A stretch of 64,000 nucleotides of DNA from Microcella alkaliphila (GCF_002355395.1 NZ_AP017315.1:248001-312000), one strand, 5' to 3'; positions 52,717-62,579 are shown, counted from the first letter of the stretch. The notes: generated by a model not told the origin, from the sequence alone. Translations and numbers: made by a program.

Positions 52717-53640
52717 TCACTGGAGGAACGCGACAGCGCGGCTGAGCACATCGCGGCAGGCGACGATGGCGGGTCGGTGCGCGGATGCGCGGCGCGCGGC
52801 CGTGAACACGGTGCGTCGTGGATGCTCGGGCAGGTCGATGAGGCGCACGCTCGGTTCTCGATCGCCCCACACCAGGTCAGGAAGCAGTGCCACGGCGTGG
52901 CCGGCTTCGACGAGGCGGATGTGCGCCTGCAGGTCGGCCGTCTCGAAGCGCACGTCGGGCTCGAACCCGGCGCGGCGGCACACCTGCTCGGCGAAGTGTC
53001 GGCTGGCGGTGCCGCGGGGTTCCATGACCCAGGGGAGGGCAGCGGTGTCGGGGAGCGACTCGACGCGAAGCGGGCCCATCGAGGTGGGGGTGTCGGATGC
53101 GCCAGTGTCGGGCGCGGTCGCGAGGCGCAGCGCGTCGCGACACAGCGGCACCCTGTCGAGCTCGTCGCGGTGCGGCGCCGAGTGCGCCGGGTACTCCTCC
53201 GCGACCACGAGGTCGAAGTCGCGCGCCCACACTTCGTCAAGCGCGCTCTCGGGCTCGCGCTGGGTGATCTCGACCCGCATCGCCGGATGCTCACCAGCGA
53301 GCAGGGTGAGCGCGCGGGGGATGATGCCGAGAGCGGCTGACTGGAACACGGCGAGGCGGACGGTGCCACTCGGCGCTTCGGTCGCTTCGGCGAGCGACTG
53401 CTCGAGCCGCTCGAGCTCGTCGAGCACGGCGCCCGCGCCGTCAGCGAGGAGTTCGCCCGCCGGGGTGAGCTGCAGCCGCCGGCCCACCCGCTCAAACAGA
53501 GGCGTTCCCGCCTCGTGCTCCAGTTGGGCCAACTGCTGCGAGACGGTGGATGGCGCATAGGAGAGAGCGCGCGCGACCTCGTGCACAGTGCCGCGACGGC
53601 GCAGTTCCCGCACCAGTCGCAGTCGACGAGGATCGAGCAT
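52717..53640 (-). CDS. LysR-family transcriptional regulator
   Basis: This 307-residue regulator has an N-terminal winged HTH (about 1-60; VHEVARALSYAPSTVSQQLAQLE) and a LysR effector-binding domain. It is divergent from putA, with the palindrome AATATTGTTCGCAATATT between the two genes, so it is probably the proline-responsive activator of putA. ATG 53640 is preferred because AAAGG precedes it by 7 nt. Confidence 0.88.
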   Translation of the reverse strand: MLDPRRLRLVRELRRRGTVHEVARALSYAPSTVSQQLAQLEHEAGTPLFERVGRRLQLTPAGELLADGAGAVLDELERLEQSLAEATEAPSGTVRLAVFQSAALGIIPRALTLLAGEHPAMRVEITQREPESALDEVWARDFDLVVAEEYPAHSAPHRDELDRVPLCRDALRLATAPDTGASDTPTSMGPLRVESLPDTAALPWVMEPRGTASRHFAEQVCRRAGFEPDVRFETADLQAHIRLVEAGHAVALLPDLVWGDREPSVRLIDLPEHPRRTVFTAARRASAHRPAIVACRDVLSRAVAFLQ

Positions 53641-53662
53641 CCCGAGACCTTTCTCGACGCAA

Positions 53663-53680
53663 AATATTGTTCGCAATATT
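53663..53680. promoter_or_regulatory. Palindromic operator between the LysR gene and putA
   Basis: AATATTGTTCGCAATATT is a perfect palindrome with 7-bp arms and a 4-nt centre. It has the T-N11-A form used by LysR-family proteins and lies 23 nt upstream of the LysR start and 43 nt upstream of putA. TATACC (53708-53713) may be the putA -10 box. Confidence 0.7.
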
Positions 53681-53722
53681 CGCACGGAATTGTGCGGAAA
53701 TGCCCGCTATACCCGAAGAGTT

Positions 53723-56700
53723 ATGGGTGAGACAGTAGAGGGCATGACTACGACGTCGACCACAGAGTCGTCTGCCGATGCCGCCGTCCAGCAGGTGCGG
53801 GCATGGCTCGCCGCCACCGAGGGCGCCGCCGCTGACCCCGCCGCCGAACGGCTCGCCGGCCTCCTCAAGGATCCGGACGGCCTCGACTTCGCCATCGGTT
53901 TCGTCGACCGTGTCGCCCGCCCCGATGACCTCCGGGTCGCCGCCCGCGAGCTCGAGCGACTCAGTCGCCGGGTGCCGAGGTTCTTGCCCTGGTACCTGCG
54001 AGGCCTCATCGTGCTCGGGGGCGGGTTCGCGCCGCTCCTGCCGTGGCCGATCATCCCGATCGCCCGCCGCGTGCTGCGCGGAATGGTGGGCCACCTCATC
54101 ATCGACGCGACCCCCGAGCGTCTCGGGCGCACGCTGGAGCGGCTGCGCGAGAACGGCGACCGCCTCAACATCAACCTGCTCGGCGAAGCCGTGCTCGGAG
54201 ACGCGGAGGCCGACCGCCGCCTGGAGGGCCTGCACGAACTCGTCGCCCGCGACGACGTCGACTACGTGTCGGTCAAGGTGTCGGCCATCGTCAGCCAACT
54301 CTCGATGTGGTCGTTCGACGAAACCGTCGACCGCGTCGTCGAGCGGCTGGCCCCGCTGTACCAGCGCGCCGCGTTCGGCGGAACTCCCACCTTCCTGAAC
54401 CTCGACATGGAGGAGTTCCGCGACCTCGACCTGACCATCGAGGTGTTCACGCGCCTGCTCGACCGGCCGGGGCTCGGCCAGTACGAGGGTGGCATCGTTC
54501 TGCAGGCCTACCTTCCCGAGGCGGTGCCCGCGCTTGACCGACTGACGTCGTGGGCTGTCGCACGCCGGGAAGCCGGCGGCGCAGGCATCAAGGTGCGTGT
54601 CGTGAAGGGCGCGAACCTCGCGATGGAGCGCGTCGAGGCCGCCGTGCACGACTGGCCGGTCGCCGTGCTGCCGTCGAAGCAGGCCACCGACGCCAACTAC
54701 AAGCGCGTCATCGACCGCGCCCTCGACCCTGCCCGCGCATCCGCCGTACGTATCGGCGTCGCCGGTCACAACCTGTTCGACATCGCCTGGGCGCTGCAGC
54801 TCGCCGACGCGCGTGGCCTCACCGACCGTGTCGAGGTGGAGATGCTGATCGGCATGGCTCCCGCGCAAGCCGACGCGGTTCGCGCCACCGCCGGCGGCCT
54901 CCTGCTCTACACGCCGGTCGTGCACCCGCGCGACTTCGACTCGGCGATCAGCTACCTCATCCGGCGGCTGGAGGAGAACGCGTCGGGCGAGAACTTCCTG
55001 TCGGGCGCCTTCGAGCTCGTCGACGACGCCGCGATGTTTGCGCGGGAGGAGCAGCGCTTCCGTCGTTCGCTCGCCGAACTCGCGGAGGCGCCCGACGCGC
55101 CGGCTGCGCACCGGGTGCAGAACCGCTCGACGGATGCTCCCCACCCCCTTCCGGGCGGAGTCGGCGTCGACGAGGGCTTCGCCAACGAGCCCGACACCGA
55201 CCCGTCGCTGCCCGCGAACCGCGCGTGGGGGCGGGAGATCCTCGCGGCGGCGAGCGACGCATCCGTCTTCGCGCACGGCGACGCGGTGCTCGCCGCGGCG
55301 GCCGTGCGCGACGCCGGAGCACTGGAGAGGCTGATGGCGGATGCCCGGGGCAGCGCACCCCTGTGGGCGTCAGCGGGTGCCGAGCACCGCGCGACGGTGC
55401 TGCACGCGGCGGGCCGCGCGCTCGCGGAACGCCGCGCCGCGCTGCTGGCCGTGATGACCGCCGAGGCGGGCAAGACCCTCGCCGAGGGCGACCCCGAGGT
55501 GAGCGAGGCGATCGACTTCGCCCACTACTACGCCGAAAGCGCGCGGATGCTCGACAGCGTGAAGGGCGCGCGCTTCGAGCCGGTGCGCCTCACCGTGGTG
55601 GCGCCGCCGTGGAACTTCCCGGTCGCGATTCCGGCGGGCAGCGTCTTGGCGGCGCTCGCCGCGGGCAGCGCGGTCATCATCAAGCCAGCCCCCCAGGTGC
55701 GACGCTGCGCGGCCGTCATGGTCGACGCGCTGTGGTCGGCTGGGGTGCCGCGCGAGGTGCTGCGACTGGTCGACGTGCCCGAGAACGAGCTCGGCCGGCT
55801 GCTGATCAGCCACCCCGCCGTCGACCGGGTGGTGCTGACGGGGGCGTTCGAGACGGCCGCGCTGTTCCGGTCGTGGCGGCCCGACCTGCCGATCCTCGCC
55901 GAGACGAGCGGCAAGAACGCCATCGTCGTGACGCCATCGGCGGACTTCGATTTGGCCGCGGCCGACATCGCGAAGTCGGCGTTCGGTCACGCGGGGCAGA
56001 AGTGTTCGGCGGCGTCGCTCGCGATTCTCGTCGGCTCGGTGGCCGACTCGCAGCGGTTCGAGCGCCAGCTGCTCGACGCCGTGATGACCATGAAGGTGGG
56101 CTGGCCGACCGACCCGGTGAGCGTCGTCGGCCCGCTGATCGAGCCGGCTTCGGGCAAGTTGTTGCGCGCCTTGACTCAGTTGGAGGGGGACGAGCAGTGG
56201 TTGGTGCAACCCCGCGCGCTGGACGGCGGCGGCCGGCTGTGGACGCCGGGCGTGAAGCGCTGGGTGGCCCCCGGCAGCGACGCTCACCTAACGGAGTATT
56301 TCGGCCCGGTGTTGGGCTTGATGCGCGCGCGCACACTCGAGGAGGCGCTCGAGCTGCAGAATGCGACGCCGTTCGGTCTGACGGCGGGTCTGCACTCGTT
56401 GGACGCCGACGAGGTCGACGCCTGGGTCGATGGTGTCGAGGCGGGAAACCTGTATGTGAACCGCGGCATCACGGGCGCGATCGTGCGGCGCCAGCCGTTC
56501 GGGGGCTGGAAGCGGTCGAGTGTCGGCGGTTCGACGAAGGCGGGGGGGCCGTCGTATGTGTTCGGCTTCGGCACCTGGCAGCCGGTCGAGCGCGAACCGA
56601 AGAAGAACCTGTCGCTGCGGCACCTCGGCGAGGCGGCGGCTCGCGTGTTGGAGGCGGCACAGCCCGGCATGGACTTTGTCGGATTCGACGCTGCCCGCGC

Positions 56701-57277
56701 TGGCGCGATCAGCGACGAGAAGGTGTGGCAGTCGGAGTTTGGGGTGTCGCGCGATGTGTCGGCGCTCGGGGTGGAGCGCAATGTACTGCGCTACCGCCCG
56801 GCACGGGTGACGGTGCGGCAGGCGGAGGGTGCCTCGGTGGCGTCGCTGGTACGCGTGCTGGTCGCGGCTGCCCGCGCGCGGGCGACCGTGTCGCTGAGTG
56901 TCTCGGTACCGCTGCCGCCGGCCCTGTTGTCGCTTATTGAGGACGAGTTCGACTCGGCGCTGCGTCTCGACGAGGATGCTCGGGTCGTGGTCGAGACGGA
57001 CGCCGCGTTCGCCGCGCGCGTGTGTTCGGAGCTGCCGGAGCGCATCCGCCTCGTGGGGTCGGACGGTGTCGTCGCCGGCACCGGCCGCACCGGAGCCGAT
57101 GTCGCGCGCGAGTTGCTCTACGCGATCGACGGTGACCCGGGTGTGGCGATCTGGTCGGGGCCGGTGACGACTGCTGGCCGGGTGGAAATGTTGCCATTCC
57201 TGCGCGAGCAGGCGGTGTCGATCACGGCGCACCGTTACGGCAACCCGTACCCGCCGCTCGCCGAGTTGGAGTTGTAG
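53723..57277 (+). CDS. putA: Bifunctional proline dehydrogenase / glutamate-semialdehyde dehydrogenase PutA
   Basis: Long enzyme (1184 residues) that oxidises proline to glutamate. The proline dehydrogenase barrel (about 100-490) contains DYVSVKVSAI and VRVVKGANL with FAD contacts. The aldehyde dehydrogenase domain (about 510-1000) shows APPWNFPVAIP, the general-base Glu in ETSGKNA (about 726) and the nucleophile Cys in GQKCSAAS (about 760). A further C-terminal domain of about 180 residues matches the extended PutA types. Regulated probably by the divergent LysR protein. ATG 53744 is an alternative start. Confidence 0.93.
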   Translation: MGETVEGMTTTSTTESSADAAVQQVRAWLAATEGAAADPAAERLAGLLKDPDGLDFAIGFVDRVARPDDLRVAARELERLSRRVPRFLPWYLRGLIVLGGGFAPLLPWPIIPIARRVLRGMVGHLIIDATPERLGRTLERLRENGDRLNINLLGEAVLGDAEADRRLEGLHELVARDDVDYVSVKVSAIVSQLSMWSFDETVDRVVERLAPLYQRAAFGGTPTFLNLDMEEFRDLDLTIEVFTRLLDRPGLGQYEGGIVLQAYLPEAVPALDRLTSWAVARREAGGAGIKVRVVKGANLAMERVEAAVHDWPVAVLPSKQATDANYKRVIDRALDPARASAVRIGVAGHNLFDIAWALQLADARGLTDRVEVEMLIGMAPAQADAVRATAGGLLLYTPVVHPRDFDSAISYLIRRLEENASGENFLSGAFELVDDAAMFAREEQRFRRSLAELAEAPDAPAAHRVQNRSTDAPHPLPGGVGVDEGFANEPDTDPSLPANRAWGREILAAASDASVFAHGDAVLAAAAVRDAGALERLMADARGSAPLWASAGAEHRATVLHAAGRALAERRAALLAVMTAEAGKTLAEGDPEVSEAIDFAHYYAESARMLDSVKGARFEPVRLTVVAPPWNFPVAIPAGSVLAALAAGSAVIIKPAPQVRRCAAVMVDALWSAGVPREVLRLVDVPENELGRLLISHPAVDRVVLTGAFETAALFRSWRPDLPILAETSGKNAIVVTPSADFDLAAADIAKSAFGHAGQKCSAASLAILVGSVADSQRFERQLLDAVMTMKVGWPTDPVSVVGPLIEPASGKLLRALTQLEGDEQWLVQPRALDGGGRLWTPGVKRWVAPGSDAHLTEYFGPVLGLMRARTLEEALELQNATPFGLTAGLHSLDADEVDAWVDGVEAGNLYVNRGITGAIVRRQPFGGWKRSSVGGSTKAGGPSYVFGFGTWQPVEREPKKNLSLRHLGEAAARVLEAAQPGMDFVGFDAARAGAISDEKVWQSEFGVSRDVSALGVERNVLRYRPARVTVRQAEGASVASLVRVLVAAARARATVSLSVSVPLPPALLSLIEDEFDSALRLDEDARVVVETDAAFAARVCSELPERIRLVGSDGVVAGTGRTGADVARELLYAIDGDPGVAIWSGPVTTAGRVEMLPFLREQAVSITAHRYGNPYPPLAELEL

Positions 57278-57340
57278 GGCGCCGACGAATTCTGGGTCGT
57301 CGGTCGTGCCGCGTCGGTGGCGGACCCCCAGCGGGCCACA

Positions 57341-57494
57341 CCGTGGGAGCCGGCCCACAGGGACCGGCCCATGGGGACCGGCCCTCGGGGACCAACCCCG
57401 GGGTCCCGCCGACGGGGATCAAACCCCGGGGGTCCGGAGGCTTCCAAAAGTGCGGACTGGTGATGCGCTGTCATTTCTCCGCGTCTTTGGAAGC
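57341..57494. repeat. 14-bp tandem repeat and inverted repeat downstream of putA
   Basis: Units of 14 bp (CCCACAGGGACCGG at 57354, CCCATGGGGACCGG at 57368, CCCTCGGGGACCAA at 57382, and degenerate flanks) form a short tandem array. Further on, GCTTCCAAA (57440-57448) pairs with TTTGGAAGC (57486-57494) over a 37-nt gap. The 281-nt region between putA and the GntR gene shows no convincing gene. Confidence 0.7.
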
Positions 57495-57558
57495 ACGTGC
57501 GGGGGGCATGACCTCCCGCGGAAGCACGACGCGCGGCGCGGCCCGCGACGGAAATGAG

Positions 57559-57915
57559 CTAGTCGCGCAGCGCAGCCTCGACGTAGGCGCGGGCAGTATC
57601 CCCGTCGATCCCGAGGCGCCGAACCGTGTCGGCGTAGGCGTGAGCCGCCTCCTGCGCGGCACGTTCGCTCGCGTCGCCCTGCGCGCGCACGAATGACCCG
57701 TTGCGCCCTCGGGTCTCGATCACGCCGTCGCCCTCGAGTTCGCGGTAGGCGCGGGCCACCGTGTTGACGGCGAGCCCCAGGTCATCGGCGAGGCGGCGAA
57801 CGGTCGGCAGCTTCGAGCCCGCGGCGAGCTCGCCCGAGCGCACGGCGTCGCGCACCTGCACGCGAATCTGCTCGTACGGCGGCACCCCCGCCTCGGCGTC
57901 GACCCTGACCAGCAT
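57559..57915 (-). CDS. GntR-family regulator (YtrA-like, short)
   Basis: This 118-residue regulator has an N-terminal winged HTH (about 12-75; LPTVRRLADDLGLAVNTVARAYRELE) and a short tail, the YtrA type that lacks a large effector domain. The target is unknown; genes next door are putA and the RamB-like regulator. TAGCCT (57922-57927) lies 6 nt before the ATG and overlaps the stop codon of the RamB-like gene. Confidence 0.87.
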   Translation of the reverse strand: MLVRVDAEAGVPPYEQIRVQVRDAVRSGELAAGSKLPTVRRLADDLGLAVNTVARAYRELEGDGVIETRGRNGSFVRAQGDASERAAQEAAHAYADTVRRLGIDGDTARAYVEAALRD

Positions 57916-57924
57916 GGGTCGAGG

Positions 57925-59400
57925 CTACTGCGCGACGCCCGGCGCGTGCCGTTCCAAAAACCCGTACACCTCGCCGCGGTCAACGCCGGGGAACGCGTCC
58001 GCCGGCACGGCTGCGAGCAGCGACGAATGGATGCGCGCCTGCGGCCGGGCGGCCCCGCTCCAGCGGGCGGCGAGCGGCTCGGGCGCCTGCCGGCAGCACG
58101 ACGGATCGGGGCACGTCGACTCGCCCCGGCGGGTCGTCTCCCGCCCGCGGAACCACTTCACGTGCGCGAACGGCGTGCCCACCGAAATCGAGAACTCGCC
58201 CGCCGACCCGCTCTCGATGCGCGAGGTGCACCAGTAGGTGCCCGTCGGCTTGTCCGTGTACTGGTGGTACGCGCTGAACCGGTCGGGCTCGTCGAACACC
58301 TGGCGGGCCGACCATTTGCGACACACGACCTGCCCCTCGACCGCACCGAGGGCATCCGTCGGAAACTGCACGCTGTCGTTCTCGTACGCCTTCGACAGCA
58401 CCCCGTTCGTCGACACCTTCAAGAAGTGCACCGGAATCCCGAGGTGCTCGGTGGCGAGGTTCGTGAAGCGGTGCGCCGCCGTCTCGTACGACACGGCGAA
58501 CGCATCGCGCAGATCCTCCACGGCGAGCTCCCGCCGCGCTTTTGCTCTCGTCAGGAAGTCGACCGCGTCGCGCTCCGGAATCAGCAGCGCCGCCGCCAGA
58601 TAGTTCGTCTCGACTCGCTGGCGCAGGAAGTCGGCGTAGTCGGCGGGTTCGGGCCGGCCGAGCACGTGCCCGGCGAGGGCCTGCAGCAGCGCGGTGCGCG
58701 GGTCGCGGCCCGGCGGAAGATGCGCGGGCAGGTAGATGCGCCCGTTCTCGAGGTCGGTGACCGACCGCGTGGATGCGGGCAGGTCGTTCACGTGGTGCAA
58801 CGAGAACCCGAGATGCGCCGCCAGCTCGGCCGCAACGCGCTGCGGCAGGGGACCGCCGTCGTGCCCGACAGCCGTCAGCAGCGCGGCCGCCTGAGCCTCC
58901 AGTTCGCCGAAGTAGTTGCCGCGCTCACGCATCGCGCGCCGCAGCTCGGCGTTCGCGCGGCGCGCCTCTTCCGGGGTCGCCGCGCGCTCGCGATGCACCC
59001 GCTGCAGCTCGTCGTGCAGGGAGAGAATCGTCTCGATTGCCTCATCGCTCAGGCTCTTGCGCACCGGCAGCGGCGCGATGCCGAGCCCCGCGAACAGCGG
59101 CCCGCGCTGCGCCTTTTCGAGCGCGATCTCAAGCGCCGCCCGTCGGCTGGGCGCCTGCGGGGTGAGCAACGCATCCAGCCCCACCCCGACCGTGCGCGCG
59201 ATCGTCTGCAGCTCGCTGAGCTTCGCCTCGCGCTTGCCGTTCTCGAGGCTCGACAGGTGCGACGGCGCGACCCCGACCGCCCCCGCGACATCGGCGAGCG
59301 TCAGTCCCGCATCGGCACGCAGTTGGCGGATGCGCCTCCCCAGCAGCAACGGATCGGTCACGTCACCAGCGTGGTCGCCTGTCGTCGCTATCTCGAGCAT
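57925..59400 (-). CDS. ramB: RamB-family transcriptional regulator (XRE/HTH plus short-chain fatty-acid sensor region)
   Basis: This 491-residue regulator has an N-terminal XRE HTH (about 20-75; LTLADVAGAVGVAPSHLSSLENGKRE). A long central helical region follows, then the IrrE/ImmA-type segment with VETNYLAAALLIPERDAV and a C-terminal DUF2083 domain with Cys residues (CPDPSCC). In corynebacteria RamB represses acetate and glyoxylate genes. Here it is divergent from aceA, with a perfect palindrome between them (59435-59458). Confidence 0.88.
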   Translation of the reverse strand: MLEIATTGDHAGDVTDPLLLGRRIRQLRADAGLTLADVAGAVGVAPSHLSSLENGKREAKLSELQTIARTVGVGLDALLTPQAPSRRAALEIALEKAQRGPLFAGLGIAPLPVRKSLSDEAIETILSLHDELQRVHRERAATPEEARRANAELRRAMRERGNYFGELEAQAAALLTAVGHDGGPLPQRVAAELAAHLGFSLHHVNDLPASTRSVTDLENGRIYLPAHLPPGRDPRTALLQALAGHVLGRPEPADYADFLRQRVETNYLAAALLIPERDAVDFLTRAKARRELAVEDLRDAFAVSYETAAHRFTNLATEHLGIPVHFLKVSTNGVLSKAYENDSVQFPTDALGAVEGQVVCRKWSARQVFDEPDRFSAYHQYTDKPTGTYWCTSRIESGSAGEFSISVGTPFAHVKWFRGRETTRRGESTCPDPSCCRQAPEPLAARWSGAARPQARIHSSLLAAVPADAFPGVDRGEVYGFLERHAPGVAQ

Positions 59401-59434
59401 GCGACGACCCTGCCAGGCCGCGATCTTCAGCGCA

Positions 59435-59458
59435 ACTGAAATAGCTGCGTATTTCAGT
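59435..59458. promoter_or_regulatory. Palindromic operator between ramB and aceA
   Basis: ACTGAAATA (59435-59443) and TATTTCAGT (59450-59458) form a perfect 9-bp dyad with a 6-nt centre, an AT-rich island in the GC-rich gap. It lies 34 nt upstream of the ramB start and 92 nt before aceA, so it could serve autoregulation and aceA control. The binding protein is inferred. Confidence 0.7.
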
Positions 59459-59550
59459 CGCTTTCTGTCGGTTCGGGCGTCCGAAGTTCGCGCAGAGTCG
59501 AGAGCACGACCCGCCGATGGGTCCGTGAGAGACCGACGAAGGAGCATCCC

Positions 59551-60846
59551 ATGAGCACCACCCGCCCCGGCGACCAGACGCAGACCGCCGCCGAACTCGA
59601 GACCAGCTGGAAGACCGACGCCCGCTGGGACGGCGTCCGCCGCGACTACTCGGCCGACGACGTCGTCGAGCTGCGCGGCCCGGTGCGCGAAGAGCGCACG
59701 CTCGCCCGCCGCGGTGCCGAGCAGCTGTGGGAGCTCATTCAGAAGAACACCACCGACCCGGGTGAGTGGACATACGCGCTCGGCGCCCTCACCGGCAACC
59801 AGGCCGTGCAGCAGGTGCGCGCGGGGCTGAAGGCCATCTACCTGAGCGGCTGGCAGGTCGCCGCCGACGCGAACCTCTCGGGCCAGACCTACCCCGACCA
59901 GAGCCTCTACCCGGCCAACTCGGTGCCGGCGGTCGTGCGCCGCATCAACAACGCCCTGCTGCGCGCCGGGCAGATCGAGCCAGAGGCGCGCGAGTGGATG
60001 GTGCCGATCGTCGCCGACGCCGAGGCCGGATTCGGTGGCCCGCTGAACGCCTACGAACTCATGCACGGAATGATTGAGGCCGGCGCCGCCGGCGTGCACT
60101 GGGAAGACCAGCTCGCCAGCGAGAAGAAGTGCGGCCACATGGGCGGCAAGGTGCTTGTGCCGACCAGCCAGCACATCCGAACCCTCCAAGCAGCTCGGCT
60201 CGCCGCCGACGTCGCCGACGTGCCGAGCGTCATCATCGCCCGAACCGACTCACTCGCCGCGAACCTGCTGACCAGCGACGTCGACGAGCGCGACCGCCAG
60301 TTCACCACCGGCGAGCGCACCGCGGAAGGCTTCTACGAGGTCGAGCCGGGGCTGCCGGCCGTGCTCAGCCGGGCGCACGCCTACGCCGAGTACGCCGACC
60401 TGATCTGGGTCGAGACGTCCGAGCCCGACCTCGAGCTCGCCCGTGCCGTTGCCGAGAGCATTCACCGCGAGTACCCGGGCAAGCGCCTGGCGTACAACTG
60501 CTCGCCGTCGTTCAACTGGAAGATGCACCTCGACGACGCGACGATCGCGAAGTTCCAGCGCGAGCTGTCCGCGATGGGCTACGCGTTCCAGTTCATTACG
60601 CTCGCCGGCTTCCACGCCCTCAACCACTCCATGTTCCAGCTCGCCCGCGGCTACAACGAGCGGCAGATGAGCGCCTACGTCGAACTGCAGGAGGCGGAGT
60701 TCGCCGCCGAGGTCGACGGCTACACGGCCACGCGCCACCAGCGCGAGGTCGGCACCGGCTACTTCGACCGGATCGCCACGGCCCTGAATCCGACGAGCGC
60801 AACGCTGGCGCTCGTGGGATCGACCGAGTCCGAGCAGTTCCACTGA
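59551..60846 (+). CDS. aceA: Isocitrate lyase
   Basis: This 431-residue enzyme splits isocitrate into succinate and glyoxylate, the first glyoxylate-shunt step. The catalytic motif [10 protein letters not shown] (Cys about 194) is intact, as are SGWQVAAD and [15 protein letters not shown] precedes the ATG by 6 nt. It lies 41 nt upstream of aceB in the same direction and probably shares its transcript. Regulated by the divergent RamB-like protein (inferred). Confidence 0.95.
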   Translation: MSTTRPGDQTQTAAELETSWKTDARWDGVRRDYSADDVVELRGPVREERTLARRGAEQLWELIQKNTTDPGEWTYALGALTGNQAVQQVRAGLKAIYLSGWQVAADANLSGQTYPDQSLYPANSVPAVVRRINNALLRAGQIEPEAREWMVPIVADAEAGFGGPLNAYELMHGMIEAGAAGVHWEDQLASEKKCGHMGGKVLVPTSQHIRTLQAARLAADVADVPSVIIARTDSLAANLLTSDVDERDRQFTTGERTAEGFYEVEPGLPAVLSRAHAYAEYADLIWVETSEPDLELARAVAESIHREYPGKRLAYNCSPSFNWKMHLDDATIAKFQRELSAMGYAFQFITLAGFHALNHSMFQLARGYNERQMSAYVELQEAEFAAEVDGYTATRHQREVGTGYFDRIATALNPTSATLALVGSTESEQFH

Positions 60847-60887
60847 TCCGCGCCCGAGGCGCGCCGACTCGACGAAACGAGACGATC

Positions 60888-62573
60888 ATGACCACGACTA
60901 CCCCCACCACACTGGGCACGCTGACCATCACCGGTGCGATGCGACCGCGCTACGACGAGATCCTCACCCCTGAGGCCCTCCGGTTCGTCGCGGAGCTGCA
61001 CGACCGCTTCGCCGGGCCCCGCCACGACCGGCTCGCCGACCGCATGAAGCGCCGCTACGAGCTCGGCAACGGCCGTGACCTCGGCTTCATGCCCGAAACG
61101 GCATCGATTCGTGAGGATGCTGGCTGGCGCGTCGCCGGCGCCGGCCCCGGCCTCGAGGACCGCCGCATCGAAATCACGGGCCCGTGTGACCCGAAGATGA
61201 CGATCAACGCTCTCAACTCGGGAGCCAACGTCTGGCTGGCCGACCTCGAGGACGCGACGAGCCCGACCTGGGCAAACATCATCGAGGGCCAACTCTCGCT
61301 GTTCGACGCGATCCGCGATCAGCTCGAGTTCACCTCACCGGAGGGGAAGCAGTATCGGGTCACCGATACGGAGCGCACCCCGACGATCGTGATGCGACCC
61401 CGCGGCTGGCACCTGGTCGAGAAACACATCGAACACGCCGACCGCACCGGCCAGCAACTGGCCGCGAGCGCAAGCCTCGTCGACTTCGGCCTCTACGCAT
61501 TCCACAACGCGCATGAACTGGTGCGCCGGGGTCGCGGGCCGTACTTCTACCTGCCGAAGATCGAGTCGCACCGCGAGGCACGCCTCTGGAACGAGATCTT
61601 CACCTTCGCGGAAGAACGCCTGGGGCTGGCCCACGGCACGATCCGCGCGACGGTGCTGATCGAGACGTTCCCGGCCGCGTTCGAAATGGACGAGATTATG
61701 TACGAACTGCGCGATCACTGCGCGGGCCTCAACGCCGGGCGTTGGGACTACGTGTTCTCCATCATCAAGAACTACCGCGGCCGTGGCCAGTGGTTCGTCT
61801 TGCCCGACCGCGACCGAATCCTCATGACACTGCCGTTCATGCGGGCATACACCGAGCTGCTCGTGCAGACCTGCCACAGGCGAAAGGCGCATGCCATTGG
61901 TGGAATGAGCGCGTTCATTCCGAACCGGCGCAGCCCCGAGGTCACCGAACGTGCCCTCGAACGCGTCGCCGCGGACAAGCGCCGCGAGGCCACCGACGGG
62001 TTCGACGGGTCGTGGGTCGCGCATCCCGATCTGATTCCCGTGGCCCGCGCAGAGTTCGATCGCGTGCTCGGTGAGCGCCCGAACCAGCTCGACCGGATGC
62101 GCGACGACGTGCACGTGACGGCTCGCGATCTGCTCGACATCCGCTCCGCGGGAGGAGAGGTGACGCTCGCCGGCGTGCGGGCCAACATTTCGATCACCGT
62201 GCGCTACCTGGAGGCGTGGCTGCGCGGCATCGGCGCCGTGGCGCTGGACAACCTGATGGAGGACGCGGCGACGGCCGAGATCAGTCGCTCGCAGTTGTGG
62301 CAGTGGATCCACCAGGACACGGTCACGGCGGAGGGCGAGCAGATCACGCGCCAGCTGGTGGAGCGCCTGCTGCGCGAGGTGCTCGCCGACCTGCCGACCC
62401 CGGAGGGCCACAAGCTCGCCGAGGCGGAGGACGTGTTCCGCGAGGTGGCGCTGCAGGAGGTCTTCCCGACCTTCCTCACGGTGCCCGCCTACACGCGGTA
62501 CCTGGTCGAGCGCGGCCCGTCGGCCGAGGACGAGCGTGAGCCGAGCGCGGAGCGCGAGTCGGTCAACGCCTGA
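60888..62573 (+). CDS. aceB: Malate synthase A
   Basis: This 561-residue enzyme condenses glyoxylate with acetyl-CoA to malate. AceB-specific stretches are visible: WLADLEDATSPTW, RPRGWHLVEKH, and GRWDYVFSIIK. Length fits the A-type enzyme. The ATG at 60888 was chosen because upstream sequence overlaps aceA in a non-coding frame. A strong hairpin follows the stop. Confidence 0.94.
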   Translation: MTTTTPTTLGTLTITGAMRPRYDEILTPEALRFVAELHDRFAGPRHDRLADRMKRRYELGNGRDLGFMPETASIREDAGWRVAGAGPGLEDRRIEITGPCDPKMTINALNSGANVWLADLEDATSPTWANIIEGQLSLFDAIRDQLEFTSPEGKQYRVTDTERTPTIVMRPRGWHLVEKHIEHADRTGQQLAASASLVDFGLYAFHNAHELVRRGRGPYFYLPKIESHREARLWNEIFTFAEERLGLAHGTIRATVLIETFPAAFEMDEIMYELRDHCAGLNAGRWDYVFSIIKNYRGRGQWFVLPDRDRILMTLPFMRAYTELLVQTCHRRKAHAIGGMSAFIPNRRSPEVTERALERVAADKRREATDGFDGSWVAHPDLIPVARAEFDRVLGERPNQLDRMRDDVHVTARDLLDIRSAGGEVTLAGVRANISITVRYLEAWLRGIGAVALDNLMEDAATAEISRSQLWQWIHQDTVTAEGEQITRQLVERLLREVLADLPTPEGHKLAEAEDVFREVALQEVFPTFLTVPAYTRYLVERGPSAEDEREPSAERESVNA

Positions 62574-62579
62574 CCTGCG

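Noticed and set aside
57341..57420. CRISPR array
   Set aside because: The units are only 14 bp, directly adjacent, degenerate and without spacers.
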